Positions 26,420 to 34,868 of a stretch of DNA of 60,564 bases are shown in pieces. The DNA lies in contig NZ_JACRYT010000019.1 of the NCBI RefSeq assembly GCF_014333425.1, positions 1 to 60,564 of the forward strand, written 5' to 3'. The position numbers and the translations under genes are program-made. The DNA is from Zhenpiania hominis. GTDB taxonomy: Bacteria > Bacillota > Clostridia > Peptostreptococcales > Anaerovoracaceae. The notes beneath the pieces were generated by a model. The model made no database searches and was not told where the DNA came from. It saw only the letters and a list, made by a program, of their open reading frames with translations. How positions within the stretch are numbered: the first letter of the stretch is position 1; the number at the start of each line of letters is the position of its first letter.

Positions 26420-26704
26420 AATACACTTACCTCCTGTATCTTTATTCTACAAATCCTTGTGTCCTTTTTATGTCTTTTTCCCTGCAGGCATGATTTTCCT
26501 TTCAGCATACAGTCAGTATAGCATACTTTCACCCAAATAGAACTCAGCTTGGAGTAGCTTCCCTCTGTCTATCTGTAATTTTATAAACTGGTATTTCTTC
26601 CATCAAAATATACATTTTTTTACAAAAATGTATAGATTTATAATTCCACTCATGCTATAATATACAGACCCAAAGGACTTAATAAAATTCAGTCTAAATT
26701 CATA
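26420..26704. other. AT-rich intergenic region with a palindrome
   Basis: No gene is seen. ATACATTTTT-TTAC-AAAAATGTAT (26610-26633) is a perfect palindrome, and a TATAAT-like box follows near 26655, suggesting a controlled plus-strand promoter ahead of the Abi_2 remnant. Confidence 0.45.
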
Positions 26705-26734
26705 TTGACTTTTTTGGAAGCATCCGGCTATAAT
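26705..26734 (+). promoter_or_regulatory. Promoter upstream of the Abi_2 remnant
   Basis: TTGACT, 18-bp spacer, TATAAT. The predicted transcript starts near 26741, about 85 nt before the ORF. Confidence 0.6.
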
Positions 26735-26740
26735 AAATTA

Positions 26741-26809
26741 TAGAATTTAGTTACGTTGCATATTATATTACGGATCATACTCCGGTGTCCTACGGGCCCG
26801 GGGTTTTTT
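26741..26809 (+). ncRNA. Candidate short leader RNA with terminator before the Abi_2 remnant
   Basis: A strong promoter is followed by about 70 nt ending in a hairpin (CTCCGG/CCGGGG, 26780-26803) and six T. The terminator stands between the promoter and the Abi_2 ORF, so a separate short RNA would be made. Some Abi_2/AbiF-type systems have been reported to carry a non-coding RNA in this position. No covariance evidence is available here. Confidence 0.35.
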
Positions 26810-26825
26810 ATTACGAAAGAAAAGT

Positions 26826-27215
26826 ATGGATAAAATTTTTTGTACAGTAGATTCCCAACTGCATAAGTTAAAATCCAGAGGGATGATTATCTCCGACAGC
26901 CGCCGTGCGAAACGTATTATTGAGAAGTCCTTTCGGTATAATCTGAAACCCAACAGTATTCCAACCATGCCTTTACATAAAATGACGAATATCCCTATAA
27001 ACGCTGGAAACAACCCAGTTTGTGGAAAAAATGACTTATTTGCGATCGTCATCATTTTCAGAATTATACTTTCGAAAAGCTCTTTTAACAAATTCTTTCC
27101 CGCACTCCAAGAGCAAATTCAAATTCTATCACACAATTTATCAACCATTTCTGTTGATATGGTATTATCTCAAATGGGATTTCCTTTAAACTGGCAGGAA
27201 ATTCAATCTTTATAG
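26826..27215 (+). pseudogene. Abi_2 (AbiD/AbiF-like) protein with internal deletion
   Basis: The 129-aa frame starts like Abi_2 proteins (TVDSQLHKLKSRGMIISDSR, then AKRIIEKSFRYN) and ends like them (KNDLFAIVIIFRIIL; NLSTISVDMVLSQMGFPLNW). Intact members are about 300 aa. The middle, including the expected HEPN-type RNase motif, is missing, with the junction at roughly residues 37-55. The frame is preserved across it. It is most likely inactive. The ribosome site is weak. Confidence 0.65.
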
Positions 27216-27310
27216 CCCTCTATCTCATTTGTGGATAGCGTTGTTCAGGGCAGGCATGAATTTCCGTTCTCCCGTCCATAATAAATACCAGGAAAGAGAG
27301 GAACACCGAT

Positions 27311-27760
27311 TTGTCTGTCTACGAAATGCTGCTCTCCGCCGCCATCGGCATGGGAACCGGGATTCTTTCCGGATGGCTGTCCGGAGTCATTGTTACGCGT
27401 TATTACCGCAGTCTGGATCAAAAACAGGAACAGCGCGTCCTGCACATTAAATATCTGGAAGATACTGCCGCCCATCTGCTGCGGGTACTCAATGAACTGG
27501 ATTTGCTGACTCATAAGGACGGGCCTGCTGATTATGAAAATCTGCTGCGGGAAATCGGGATCATTCAGATTTCCCGCGGAAAACTGGATGATTCCGATCC
27601 GACCGCGGCCCTGATTTTAGAAAAAAACGATATGCTCTCCGAAATCGAGCACGATCTCAAGGAAAATCATCTTGACCTGCAGCAGGCATCCCTGCGCCTC
27701 ATCAAACTGTCTGTCCGGCTGATGGACGCGACCGACGCCTACCGGAAACAGAATTTGTGA
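27311..27760 (+). CDS. Single-pass membrane protein with coiled coil, unknown function
   Basis: A 149-aa protein. Residues 5-27 are hydrophobic (MLLSAAIGMGTGILSGWLSG), followed by a basic RYYR stop and a long helical cytoplasmic part (YLEDTAAHLLRVLNELDLL and onward). The proposed start is TTG at 27311 after GAGAGG; the ATG at 27326 would give nearly the same protein. No family is recognised. It is convergent with the aspartate kinase gene and shares its terminator region. Confidence 0.6.
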   Translation: MSVYEMLLSAAIGMGTGILSGWLSGVIVTRYYRSLDQKQEQRVLHIKYLEDTAAHLLRVLNELDLLTHKDGPADYENLLREIGIIQISRGKLDDSDPTAALILEKNDMLSEIEHDLKENHLDLQQASLRLIKLSVRLMDATDAYRKQNL

Positions 27761-27769
27761 ACGCTCCCA

Positions 27770-27806
27770 AAAAACAAAAGACCGCCGCTCAAAAAGGCGG
27801 CAGTCC
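27770..27806 (-). terminator. Terminator of the aspartate kinase gene
   Basis: Arms GACTGCCGCC and AGCGGCGGTC (8 of 10 paired) followed on the minus strand by TTTTGTTTTTT. Confidence 0.6.
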
Positions 27807-27821
27807 TGATAAAAGTATGCT

Positions 27822-29141
27822 CTATTCGTTTACAAACGCCTTATAAATCGCCCGAATGGAAGTTTCCAGAGCATCGTTTTCCACGCCAACGATAATATTC
27901 ATTTCGCTGGAACCCTGGTCGATCATGCGGATATTGACGCCTGCCTCCGCCAGTGCGGAAAACAGTTTTGCCGAAACTCCCGGACGGGAGGACATTCCGT
28001 ATCCGACTGTGGCGATCAGAGCAATATGCTCGATGACATCGATATTATCCGGCTTAAGCTGCTGTTTGAATTCTTCAACAATCTCATCCAGCCTGCCGTC
28101 AACGCTTTCGCTGGAAATTACGACGGATACCGTATCAATTCCCGTTGGAAGATGCTCCAGAGAAATATCGAAATCCTCTAAAATTCCCGCGATTCTTCTG
28201 ACAAATCCCCGTTCATCGCTGAGCATGTTTTTATACAGGGCGATAACGATGAAGTCTTTGCTTCCGGCGATTCCCGTGATAATCTGTCCGTCTTCCAACG
28301 GTCCCGCTTCCGCGGTAATAAGGGTTCCCTCGTCCTGCGGCCGGTTGGTGTTGCGGATATTGATCGGAATGTCGGCGATACGGGCCGGGTAGATCGCGTC
28401 TTCGTGAAGAACCGTAGCTCCCATATAGGAAAGTTCTCTCAGCTCTTTATAGGAAATCGTACTGATGGGTTTGGCGTCTTCCACAATCCGCGGATCCGCC
28501 ATCAAAAATCCGGAAACATCGGTCCAGTTTTCATAAACATCGGCCTCTACCGCTCTTGCTACCAGCGCGCCGGTAATATCCGATCCGCCCCGGCTGAAGG
28601 TTTTAATGTTGCCATCCGGCGTGCTCCCGTAAAAGCCGGGAAGCACGGCTCTTTCGTGTTTCGCCAGTTCCGCTTTCAAAGCCTGATCCGTCTCTTCCGC
28701 AAGCAGTTTTCCCTTTTCATTAAAGTGAATCAGCGGCGCGGAGTCCACAAAATCGTAACCCAGATAAGCGGCGATGAGAATCGCGTTCAGATATTCGCCT
28801 CTGCTGGCTACATAATCCGCGGTCGTTCCCTTTTCCAGATTTTCTTTGATCTCATCCAGGTATTTCTGAATATTCACCTGCACCTCCAGGTTTACTTCCG
28901 TCACTTTGTAGCGGTCACACACCACCTGGTACAGCTGCTCGTACGGCAGATTGTGCTCAATATGCGTTTTGCAAAGATACAGCAGATCTGTAACCTTCGT
29001 GTCTCCGTCAAACCGTTTTCCCGGAGCGGATACAACAATATATTTCCGATCCGGATCCGCCTCGATAATCTTTTTTGTCTTACCGATCTGAATGGCGTCC
29101 GCTACGGAAGAACCGCCGAATTTTGCTACTTTTATTCCCAC
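27822..29141 (-). CDS. Aspartate kinase
   Basis: A 439-aa kinase phosphorylating aspartate, first step of the Lys/Thr/Met pathway. Residues 3-13 are the KFGGSSVAD signature; SRGGSDITGALVA and NWTDVSGFLMADP belong to the substrate/ATP site. Two ACT domains at the C-terminus (ALYKNMLSDERGFVRRIAGI; VGYGMSSRPGVSAKLFSAL) indicate feedback control. I prefer GTG at 29141 because GGAGG is then spaced 10 bases away; the ATG at 29150 touches the site. The neighbour metK also belongs to the methionine branch. Confidence 0.9.
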   Translation of the reverse strand: MGIKVAKFGGSSVADAIQIGKTKKIIEADPDRKYIVVSAPGKRFDGDTKVTDLLYLCKTHIEHNLPYEQLYQVVCDRYKVTEVNLEVQVNIQKYLDEIKENLEKGTTADYVASRGEYLNAILIAAYLGYDFVDSAPLIHFNEKGKLLAEETDQALKAELAKHERAVLPGFYGSTPDGNIKTFSRGGSDITGALVARAVEADVYENWTDVSGFLMADPRIVEDAKPISTISYKELRELSYMGATVLHEDAIYPARIADIPINIRNTNRPQDEGTLITAEAGPLEDGQIITGIAGSKDFIVIALYKNMLSDERGFVRRIAGILEDFDISLEHLPTGIDTVSVVISSESVDGRLDEIVEEFKQQLKPDNIDVIEHIALIATVGYGMSSRPGVSAKLFSALAEAGVNIRMIDQGSSEMNIIVGVENDALETSIRAIYKAFVNE

Positions 29142-29227
29142 TTCAATCATTCCTCCTCGATGTAGTGCTTACATTCCTGTTTTCAGACTATGCGTCTGCC
29201 GCGTATTTTGCTCTTTTCCGCCCCTCT

Positions 29228-30412
29228 TTAAATTCCCGCGCTCTGTTTCAGCGCCTGTGCCTTGTCCGTCTTTTCCCACGGCACGTCGATATCCGTTCTC
29301 CCAAAATGACCGTAAGCGGCAAGCTGCCGGTAAATCGGTCTTCTCAGATCCAGATCCCGAATAATCGCCGCCGGTCTCAGATCAAAGTGCTCTTCCACAA
29401 GCTGAGCCAGCTTTTCATCCGACACTTTTCCGGTTCCAAAAGAATCGACCAGGATTGACACCGGTTTTGCCACGCCGATGGCGTATGCCAGCTGAATCTC
29501 GCATTTGTCCGCAAGTCCTGCCGCCACAAGGTTCTTCGCCGCGTATCTCGCCGCGTAAGCCGCGGAACGGTCTACCTTTGTCGGATCTTTTCCGCTGAAG
29601 GCTCCGCCGCCGTGACGGGCATAGCCTCCATATGTATCGACAATAATCTTTCTTCCGGTCAGGCCGGAATCGCCGTGAGGACCTCCGATTACAAACTTTC
29701 CGGTCGGATTCACATAATACTTTGTATTCTCATCAAGGAGCTGCGCCGGTACAATCGGTTTAATAACCTGTTCGATAATATCCCTGCGGATCTGCTCCTG
29801 AGTCACGTCCGGATCATGCTGGGAAGAAACCAGTACCGTATCAATGCGCGCCACCTTGTCATCATCGTATTCGACGGTCACCTGCGTTTTTCCGTCCGGT
29901 CTCAGATAAGGCAGCAGTCCCGCTTTTCTCACTTCCGTCAGACGTCTCGCCAGCTTGTGAGCCATGGCGATAGGCATCGGCATCAGCTCCGGCGTCTCAT
30001 TGCAGGCAAATCCGAACATGATTCCCTGGTCGCCGGCTCCCGTTTCCTCCGCTTCATCTGCCAGAGAGCCTTCCTTATATTCCAGCGCTTTGTCAACTCC
30101 CATAGCGATGTCGGGGGACTGCTCATCGATGGCGGTCAGCACCGCGCAGGTATTGCCGTCAAACCCGTAGTCGCTCTTTGTATATCCGATATCGCAGATT
30201 ACGTTTCTGGCGATTTTCTGAATGTCAATATAACAGTCTGTCGTGATCTCTCCCATCACCATGGCGTATCCGGTATTGACCGTAGTTTCCGCGGCTACCC
30301 GCCCATAAGGGTCCTGTTCGAAAATCGCGTCCAGAATCGCGTCCGAAATCTGGTCGCAGATTTTATCCGGATGACCTTCTGTTACCGATTCCGATGTAAA
30401 AAACTTTTTCAT
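29228..30412 (-). CDS. metK: S-adenosylmethionine synthetase
   Basis: A 394-aa cytosolic enzyme forming SAM from methionine and ATP. Signatures are [20 protein letters not shown] at the N-terminus, [10 protein letters not shown] at about 117-126, the P-loop-like [19 protein letters not shown] and [14 protein letters not shown]. The ATG follows AGGAGG. It is controlled by the SAM-I riboswitch immediately upstream and a near-consensus promoter at 30637-30664. Length and motifs are complete. Confidence 0.97.
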   Translation of the reverse strand: MKKFFTSESVTEGHPDKICDQISDAILDAIFEQDPYGRVAAETTVNTGYAMVMGEITTDCYIDIQKIARNVICDIGYTKSDYGFDGNTCAVLTAIDEQSPDIAMGVDKALEYKEGSLADEAEETGAGDQGIMFGFACNETPELMPMPIAMAHKLARRLTEVRKAGLLPYLRPDGKTQVTVEYDDDKVARIDTVLVSSQHDPDVTQEQIRRDIIEQVIKPIVPAQLLDENTKYYVNPTGKFVIGGPHGDSGLTGRKIIVDTYGGYARHGGGAFSGKDPTKVDRSAAYAARYAAKNLVAAGLADKCEIQLAYAIGVAKPVSILVDSFGTGKVSDEKLAQLVEEHFDLRPAAIIRDLDLRRPIYRQLAAYGHFGRTDIDVPWEKTDKAQALKQSAGI

Positions 30413-30447
30413 ATTCTCCTCCTGTTCCTATAGAATCCTTATGTTAT

Positions 30448-30606
30448 GAAAAAACCTCTTCCGAAAAGAAGAGGTCTGATTTTCATCATGTTTCCTCATC
30501 TTTCAGAATAAACTATTCTGTAGGATTTAGCACCTTTTCTGTTTTCGAGAAACATCTAGGTTGCCGGGCTTCACTGGGCCTATTCCCTCTGCCGCTCTTA
30601 ATAAGG
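30448..30606 (-). promoter_or_regulatory. SAM-I (S-box) riboswitch with terminator
   Basis: The minus strand carries the S-box core: TTATTAAGAGCGGCAGAGGG, AAGCCCGGCAACC, GGTGCTAAATCCT, GCAGAA-like and GAAAGATGAGG (aptamer about 30493-30606). A terminator follows (ACCTCTTC/GAAGAGGT then T6, 30448-30475). High SAM favours termination before metK. Confidence 0.95.
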
Positions 30607-30636
30607 ATTTCTATTATTTCATTTTCTACCTCTTTT

Positions 30637-30664
30637 ATTATAGCGGATTTCAGTCGCTTGTCAA
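30637..30664 (-). promoter_or_regulatory. Promoter of the metK riboswitch transcript
   Basis: Minus-strand TTGACA, 16-bp spacer, TATAAT, about 30 bp upstream of the aptamer. Confidence 0.75.
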
Positions 30665-30705
30665 TAGCGGATTCTGAAAGCGATTGCCCTTGGCTTTTGT
30701 CCTAC

Positions 30706-30733
30706 TTGTAATTTTCTAAAAATAGGTTATACT
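30706..30733 (+). promoter_or_regulatory. Promoter of the 30766 gene
   Basis: TTGTAA, 16-bp spacer, TATACT, ending 32 bp before the TTG start. Confidence 0.5.
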
Positions 30734-30765
30734 TGTATGTATGAAATTTATTAAGAGGTGTCCAA

Positions 30766-31941
30766 TTGACCAGACCAACATTTACTGTAATTGAAGGCGG
30801 CCTTTCCGTCCCGAAAAATGCTGAAGAAAAAAAATTTGTGGGAGCTTATATCACCGACACCCGTCTTATGGGAGTAACCGGTCTTTATATCCATTGGAAG
30901 CTTTCTGAGCGTTCTTCTGATTTCCATCAGTTCTTTTATTTTGATGCGGAGGAATATGGTTTTGAAACTTATAAGAGCATTCTGGGAAACGATGTCGAAG
31001 AAATCGCGTCTATTGAGCAAGCTCTCATTGGTGGCCTTGGAGGACGCAAGGTAGAACTTACACAGCGGGAAGCCCGTTATCTGATCAGTCAGTACGCGCG
31101 CTTTAATAACCGCCATGGACTTCCCCTTCCGGAGGGCAGGGAGGAATACGGATTTCTCCTTGAAAATGAAACAGTCCTGAATCCCAATGAACAGAAAATA
31201 CTAAACAGAAAGCAGTGTGACGAAATTGTTTCCGATTATCAGGCAATCAATTATTTTTTGATGCGCTGCTTTGGCCACGACTACGAAGCCGCTTCCTGGC
31301 TGTGCGATGGAAAATTCCCCCTGGATATTTACGCGGAGCACAAGCCCGCCACCCTGTGTAAAAATACAATTGATGAAGATGAATATGAACCGGGCAGCTA
31401 TCTGTGTGAATCCCTCATTGAATATGACGATCATTACATGCTCCTGATTTCGGAAGTCACTGTAAAAAACAACCGCATCACCTCCTTTGAGAAGTGTTCC
31501 GGTTTTCCGGTAAGTTCGGCGGAAGCCGCGATGATGCTGTCACGGGCGGAATTCGTAACGGTCTACGAAGTTCTGATGCCGCCTGAAGAATTCGGCGCCG
31601 CCTTAGGGCAAATGACTCTTGGAAGCATGACAACCTCACATGAAAACGGAAAGCTGTTCCTTGCGTTCAACAAGAACAATAACCATGTGAACAAGCGGGT
31701 ATTCCGTCTCAGTGAGGATGTTTTCGGCTTGTATTATATTACGGATTTCGGACAGCTGATCGTTTCTTCCTACAGCCTTCCCGGAATCCACGCTCTGGAA
31801 CGGGATCTGCGAAAAAGTGTGCTGGCCCCTTATCTAATGGCAACCGCCAAGTATGAATTCAAAGAACCTGTGCTCTATGAGTTCATCCAGAGCGACTTTG
31901 AGGATTTTAACGAATTTCTCGATTTTATACGGAATGAATAA
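30766..31941 (+). CDS. Conserved hypothetical cytoplasmic protein, 391 aa
   Basis: The proposed start is TTG at 30766 after AAGAGGTG. The protein is soluble and acidic (for example TIDEDEYEPGSYLCE), without signal peptide or membrane helix. It has no motif I recognise; the sequence looks like a mixed alpha/beta fold with a two-part layout (about 1-190 and 210-391). The last 17 bases overlap the convergent serine hydrolase gene. It is probably lineage-specific; the function is unknown. Confidence 0.7.
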   Translation: MTRPTFTVIEGGLSVPKNAEEKKFVGAYITDTRLMGVTGLYIHWKLSERSSDFHQFFYFDAEEYGFETYKSILGNDVEEIASIEQALIGGLGGRKVELTQREARYLISQYARFNNRHGLPLPEGREEYGFLLENETVLNPNEQKILNRKQCDEIVSDYQAINYFLMRCFGHDYEAASWLCDGKFPLDIYAEHKPATLCKNTIDEDEYEPGSYLCESLIEYDDHYMLLISEVTVKNNRITSFEKCSGFPVSSAEAAMMLSRAEFVTVYEVLMPPEEFGAALGQMTLGSMTTSHENGKLFLAFNKNNNHVNKRVFRLSEDVFGLYYITDFGQLIVSSYSLPGIHALERDLRKSVLAPYLMATAKYEFKEPVLYEFIQSDFEDFNEFLDFIRNE

Positions 31942-33007
31942 GCATTTCAAATATCTTTTTGCTGATCTTTTTGACTGCTCCGCGGCTGATATTGGAAACA
32001 ACGGTCACATGCGCGTCAAGCTGCGGACAGATCCAAAAGCTGGCACGGAATCCATCGTCGGTTCCCTCATGTCCATAAATTTCATAGCTTTCCTGCCTGC
32101 GCAGAAACCACCCCAGTCCCATTCCTTCTCCATTATTGGGAACCGTCGCGTAACTGGTCCAGATCTCGTTATACCGCTCTTTCGGAAAGAGGGCCCTGTC
32201 AAGATGGACCTTCGCCCACCTGGCCAGATCGGAAAGATTGCTGGTAAGCGTTGAACTTGGTCCATGCTCCCGGTTATACGGATAGTGAACCTCCTTTACA
32301 ATCCGCTTCTCCGAATCCTTGGTATGAGGCATAGCAAGACCCGCCTGGCTCAGATCATCCAGCGCAAGACTTCCCCCAGTCCGCTCAAAAGTCAAAAACG
32401 TGGAAGCTTCCATACCCAAAGGCTCTAAGAATTTTTTCTTCATATAGGCCTCATAGCTCATACCGGACCGCTCGGCAATCATCAGTCCCAAAAGCTCATA
32501 GGCCATATTGCTGTAGCGGAAACGTCCTTCTGACGGGGACCAGAGCATTCGGGATTCCCGGACCTCCCGGCTCGTGGCGTAGTCTTTCAAAGCCGCCTCA
32601 TCTGTTCTCGGTGTGTCCCAGTGATAATCCTCTACATCCGCCATTCCCGAAGTATGGGTCAGCATATGGCGTACCTGGATTTCCGCCACCCGGTCATCCG
32701 CAATATCCACATAAGGCAGCACGTCCCGCAGCCGATCCTCCAGGCTCAGTTTCCCCTCTTCACAGAGAGCCAAAATCCCCGCTGACGTGAAAAGCTTGGA
32801 AACCGAAGCCATATGAAAGACATGCTCTGGCTTTAACGGTTCCTTTGTTGTAATATCCTTTACTCCTGCCGCGCCTTTGTAATTCAGTCCCGCAAGGGCG
32901 CGGGGCCCATTTTCTCCCACTTCCGCCGATACGGCGAGCCCCGGCAGATCAAAGAGGCACAAAGCCTCCCGCATATAAGAATCCAGCTGATTTATTATAT
33001 TTTTCAT
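31925..33007 (-). CDS. Serine hydrolase, class C beta-lactamase/penicillin-binding family
   Basis: A 360-aa hydrolase of the Beta-lactamase (PF00144) fold. The catalytic SxxK is SVSKLFTSAG at about residues 69-72, the YSN-type motif is RYSNMAYELLG near 165, and the third motif is GHEGTDDGF near 317. There is no signal peptide, so it is probably cytoplasmic and acts as an esterase or peptidase rather than as a resistance beta-lactamase (inference). The ribosome site GGGAGG is rather far (12 bases) from the ATG. Confidence 0.85.
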   Translation of the reverse strand: MKNIINQLDSYMREALCLFDLPGLAVSAEVGENGPRALAGLNYKGAAGVKDITTKEPLKPEHVFHMASVSKLFTSAGILALCEEGKLSLEDRLRDVLPYVDIADDRVAEIQVRHMLTHTSGMADVEDYHWDTPRTDEAALKDYATSREVRESRMLWSPSEGRFRYSNMAYELLGLMIAERSGMSYEAYMKKKFLEPLGMEASTFLTFERTGGSLALDDLSQAGLAMPHTKDSEKRIVKEVHYPYNREHGPSSTLTSNLSDLARWAKVHLDRALFPKERYNEIWTSYATVPNNGEGMGLGWFLRRQESYEIYGHEGTDDGFRASFWICPQLDAHVTVVSNISRGAVKKISKKIFEMLIHSV

Positions 33008-33079
33008 TGCGTGGAATATCCTCCCTGGTTTATAATCTTAAAGTGAAATTCATTATATCATAAGGTGAGGAGATAAGAT

Positions 33080-34207
33080 ATGCAATATCGTACATTTGAT
33101 AAAACCGGACAGAAAATTTCTCTTTTAGGCATGGGGACCATGCGCCTTCCAGTAACGGAAGACGGCCAAGTGGATCGTGAGGCCGCCATTTCCATGATCC
33201 GTCATTCCATCGATGAGGGGATTAATTATGTGGATACCGCCTACATGTACCACGATGGAGAAAGTGAAAAAATAGTCGGCCAGGCTCTAAAGGACGGATA
33301 TCGCGAAAAAGTTCTTCTCGCGGATAAAATGCCCGTATGGCTGGCAAAAGATGAGGAGGCCATGCGCAGTATATTTGACGAACAGTTCGCGCGGCTGGAG
33401 GTGGATGTCATTGATATGTACCTGGTCCATAATGTAACCGTACCAGTATGGAAACGGGCGCAGAAGTTTCATCTGATGGACTTTCTGGAAGAAAAGCGGG
33501 CAGAAGGAAAAATCCGTCATATCGGCTTTTCTTTCCACGATCAGCTTTCCCTTTTTAAAGAGGTCATTGATTCCTATCCTTGGGATTTCTGCCAGATTCA
33601 GCTAAACTATATGGATAAAGAATTCCAGGCGGGCGAAGAAGGCCTTCATTACGCGGCGGAAAAAGGGATCCCGGTCATCATTATGGAACCGCTGAAAGGC
33701 GGAAAGCTCACAGACACTCTGCCTCCCAGTGTAAAAGCCCTCTGGAAACAGGCAGAGATTCAGCGCACTCCGGCAGAATGGGCGCTTCGCTGGGTTGCGA
33801 ATCATTCCGAAATTTTGACCATCCTCAGCGGGATGAGCGCTCCTGAGCAACTGGAAGAGAATCTGCGAATTCTTTCCCAGGCAAAGCCGAACAGCCTTAC
33901 AGAAAAGGAACTTTCCATCATTGATCAGGTGTCCTCCGAATACAACCGGCTGATTCAATATTCCTGCACATCCTGCAAATACTGCATGCCGTGCCCGAAA
34001 AAAATCGATATTCCTACAGCCATCCGCTTTTACAACGAATGGTTCCTCTATGAGGGAAATCCGAAAATCAAGGCGGACTATCCCAACTGGCTGGTCAAAG
34101 ACAGGCAGCCTGGAGACTGCATAGCCTGCAAAGCCTGTGAAGACCACTGTCCGCAGCATCTTCCCATCAGTGAAATCATGAAAAAAACCGCGGAAATCTT
34201 TGAATAG
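33080..34207 (+). CDS. Aldo/keto reductase with C-terminal 4Fe-4S clusters
   Basis: A 375-aa oxidoreductase. The TIM-barrel aldo/keto reductase domain spans residues 5-270 with YVDTAYMYHDGES (catalytic Tyr), the catalytic Lys in LLADKMP and VDMYLVHNV-like DMYLVHN. A ferredoxin-like tail contains CTSCKYCMPCPK (about 295-306) and CIACKACEDHCPQ (about 350-362). Such fused enzymes are common in anaerobes and probably use reduced ferredoxin or NADPH on unknown carbonyls. The ATG follows GGTGAGGAG. Confidence 0.92.
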   Translation: MQYRTFDKTGQKISLLGMGTMRLPVTEDGQVDREAAISMIRHSIDEGINYVDTAYMYHDGESEKIVGQALKDGYREKVLLADKMPVWLAKDEEAMRSIFDEQFARLEVDVIDMYLVHNVTVPVWKRAQKFHLMDFLEEKRAEGKIRHIGFSFHDQLSLFKEVIDSYPWDFCQIQLNYMDKEFQAGEEGLHYAAEKGIPVIIMEPLKGGKLTDTLPPSVKALWKQAEIQRTPAEWALRWVANHSEILTILSGMSAPEQLEENLRILSQAKPNSLTEKELSIIDQVSSEYNRLIQYSCTSCKYCMPCPKKIDIPTAIRFYNEWFLYEGNPKIKADYPNWLVKDRQPGDCIACKACEDHCPQHLPISEIMKKTAEIFE

Positions 34208-34211
34208 CCAG

Positions 34212-34745
34212 TTATTCCTCCGGATAAATATATCCTTTTGGTTTGCTGTGCCAGGGCTTTCCACAGTGAAAAACAACAGGCGCTCTCTGCTTTTCAACGC
34301 CCCATCCGGATTCCGAGATAAGAAGAGGCTCCACCTGCTCCACAATACCCACATGTGTTTCATAACAGGCGATTGCGCCTCTTTTCGGGCTGGTTCCATA
34401 AGGATACCAGCCTTCTTTCTGGTTCGTTTCCCACCAGGTACCCGCATCTCCCAAAAATACATGAGGAAGCTTTCGCCCCGCGATCTCGCAGGCCCTTCCC
34501 CATGCGTACCAGGTACAGTTCCCTGTAATATATCCGCCCTTTACTTCGTAATAGGGAGCCAACTCAGGATAGAAGGGGTTAACGGTTGATTCATAGTAAT
34601 ACTGGGCTCCGCTGTCTTCCGCTTCCGGCGCCTTTACCCGGATTCCGGCCGTCTGCTTTGAAGACGCGGCCATACCGCAAAATAAAAAGACTGCGGCCAG
34701 AAGCAAAACGCCTGCCGCAATTCTCTGTTTCATAAAATCCGCCAT
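34212..34745 (-). CDS. Secreted CHAP-domain cell wall amidase
   Basis: A 177-aa protein with an N-terminal signal or anchor helix (residues 5-27) and a CHAP domain at about 65-170. The catalytic Cys is in GNCTWYAWGRA and the His in THVGIVEQ; AVGAIACY-like spacing (KRGAIACYE) is typical. CHAP enzymes cut peptidoglycan cross-links or stem peptides. The gene ends 4 bp from the convergent aldo/keto reductase stop. The start at 34745 follows GGAAAGGAATCGGT. Confidence 0.8.
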   Translation of the reverse strand: MADFMKQRIAAGVLLLAAVFLFCGMAASSKQTAGIRVKAPEAEDSGAQYYYESTVNPFYPELAPYYEVKGGYITGNCTWYAWGRACEIAGRKLPHVFLGDAGTWWETNQKEGWYPYGTSPKRGAIACYETHVGIVEQVEPLLISESGWGVEKQRAPVVFHCGKPWHSKPKGYIYPEE

Positions 34746-34806
34746 ACCGATTCCTTTCCGTGCTGGTCCATTCTATGCGGATTACCTCCGAATTATCCCT
34801 ACAATC

Positions 34807-34844
34807 GAAAAAAGGAACTGCCAGGTTGATGTGGTAGTTCCTTT
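34807..34844 (-). terminator. Terminator of the saccharopine-dehydrogenase-like gene
   Basis: On the minus strand AAAGGAACTaCCA pairs with TGGcAGTTCCTTT and is followed by a T run. Confidence 0.7.
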
Positions 34845-34868
34845 CTCTATTAGCAAATATCAAATTGT

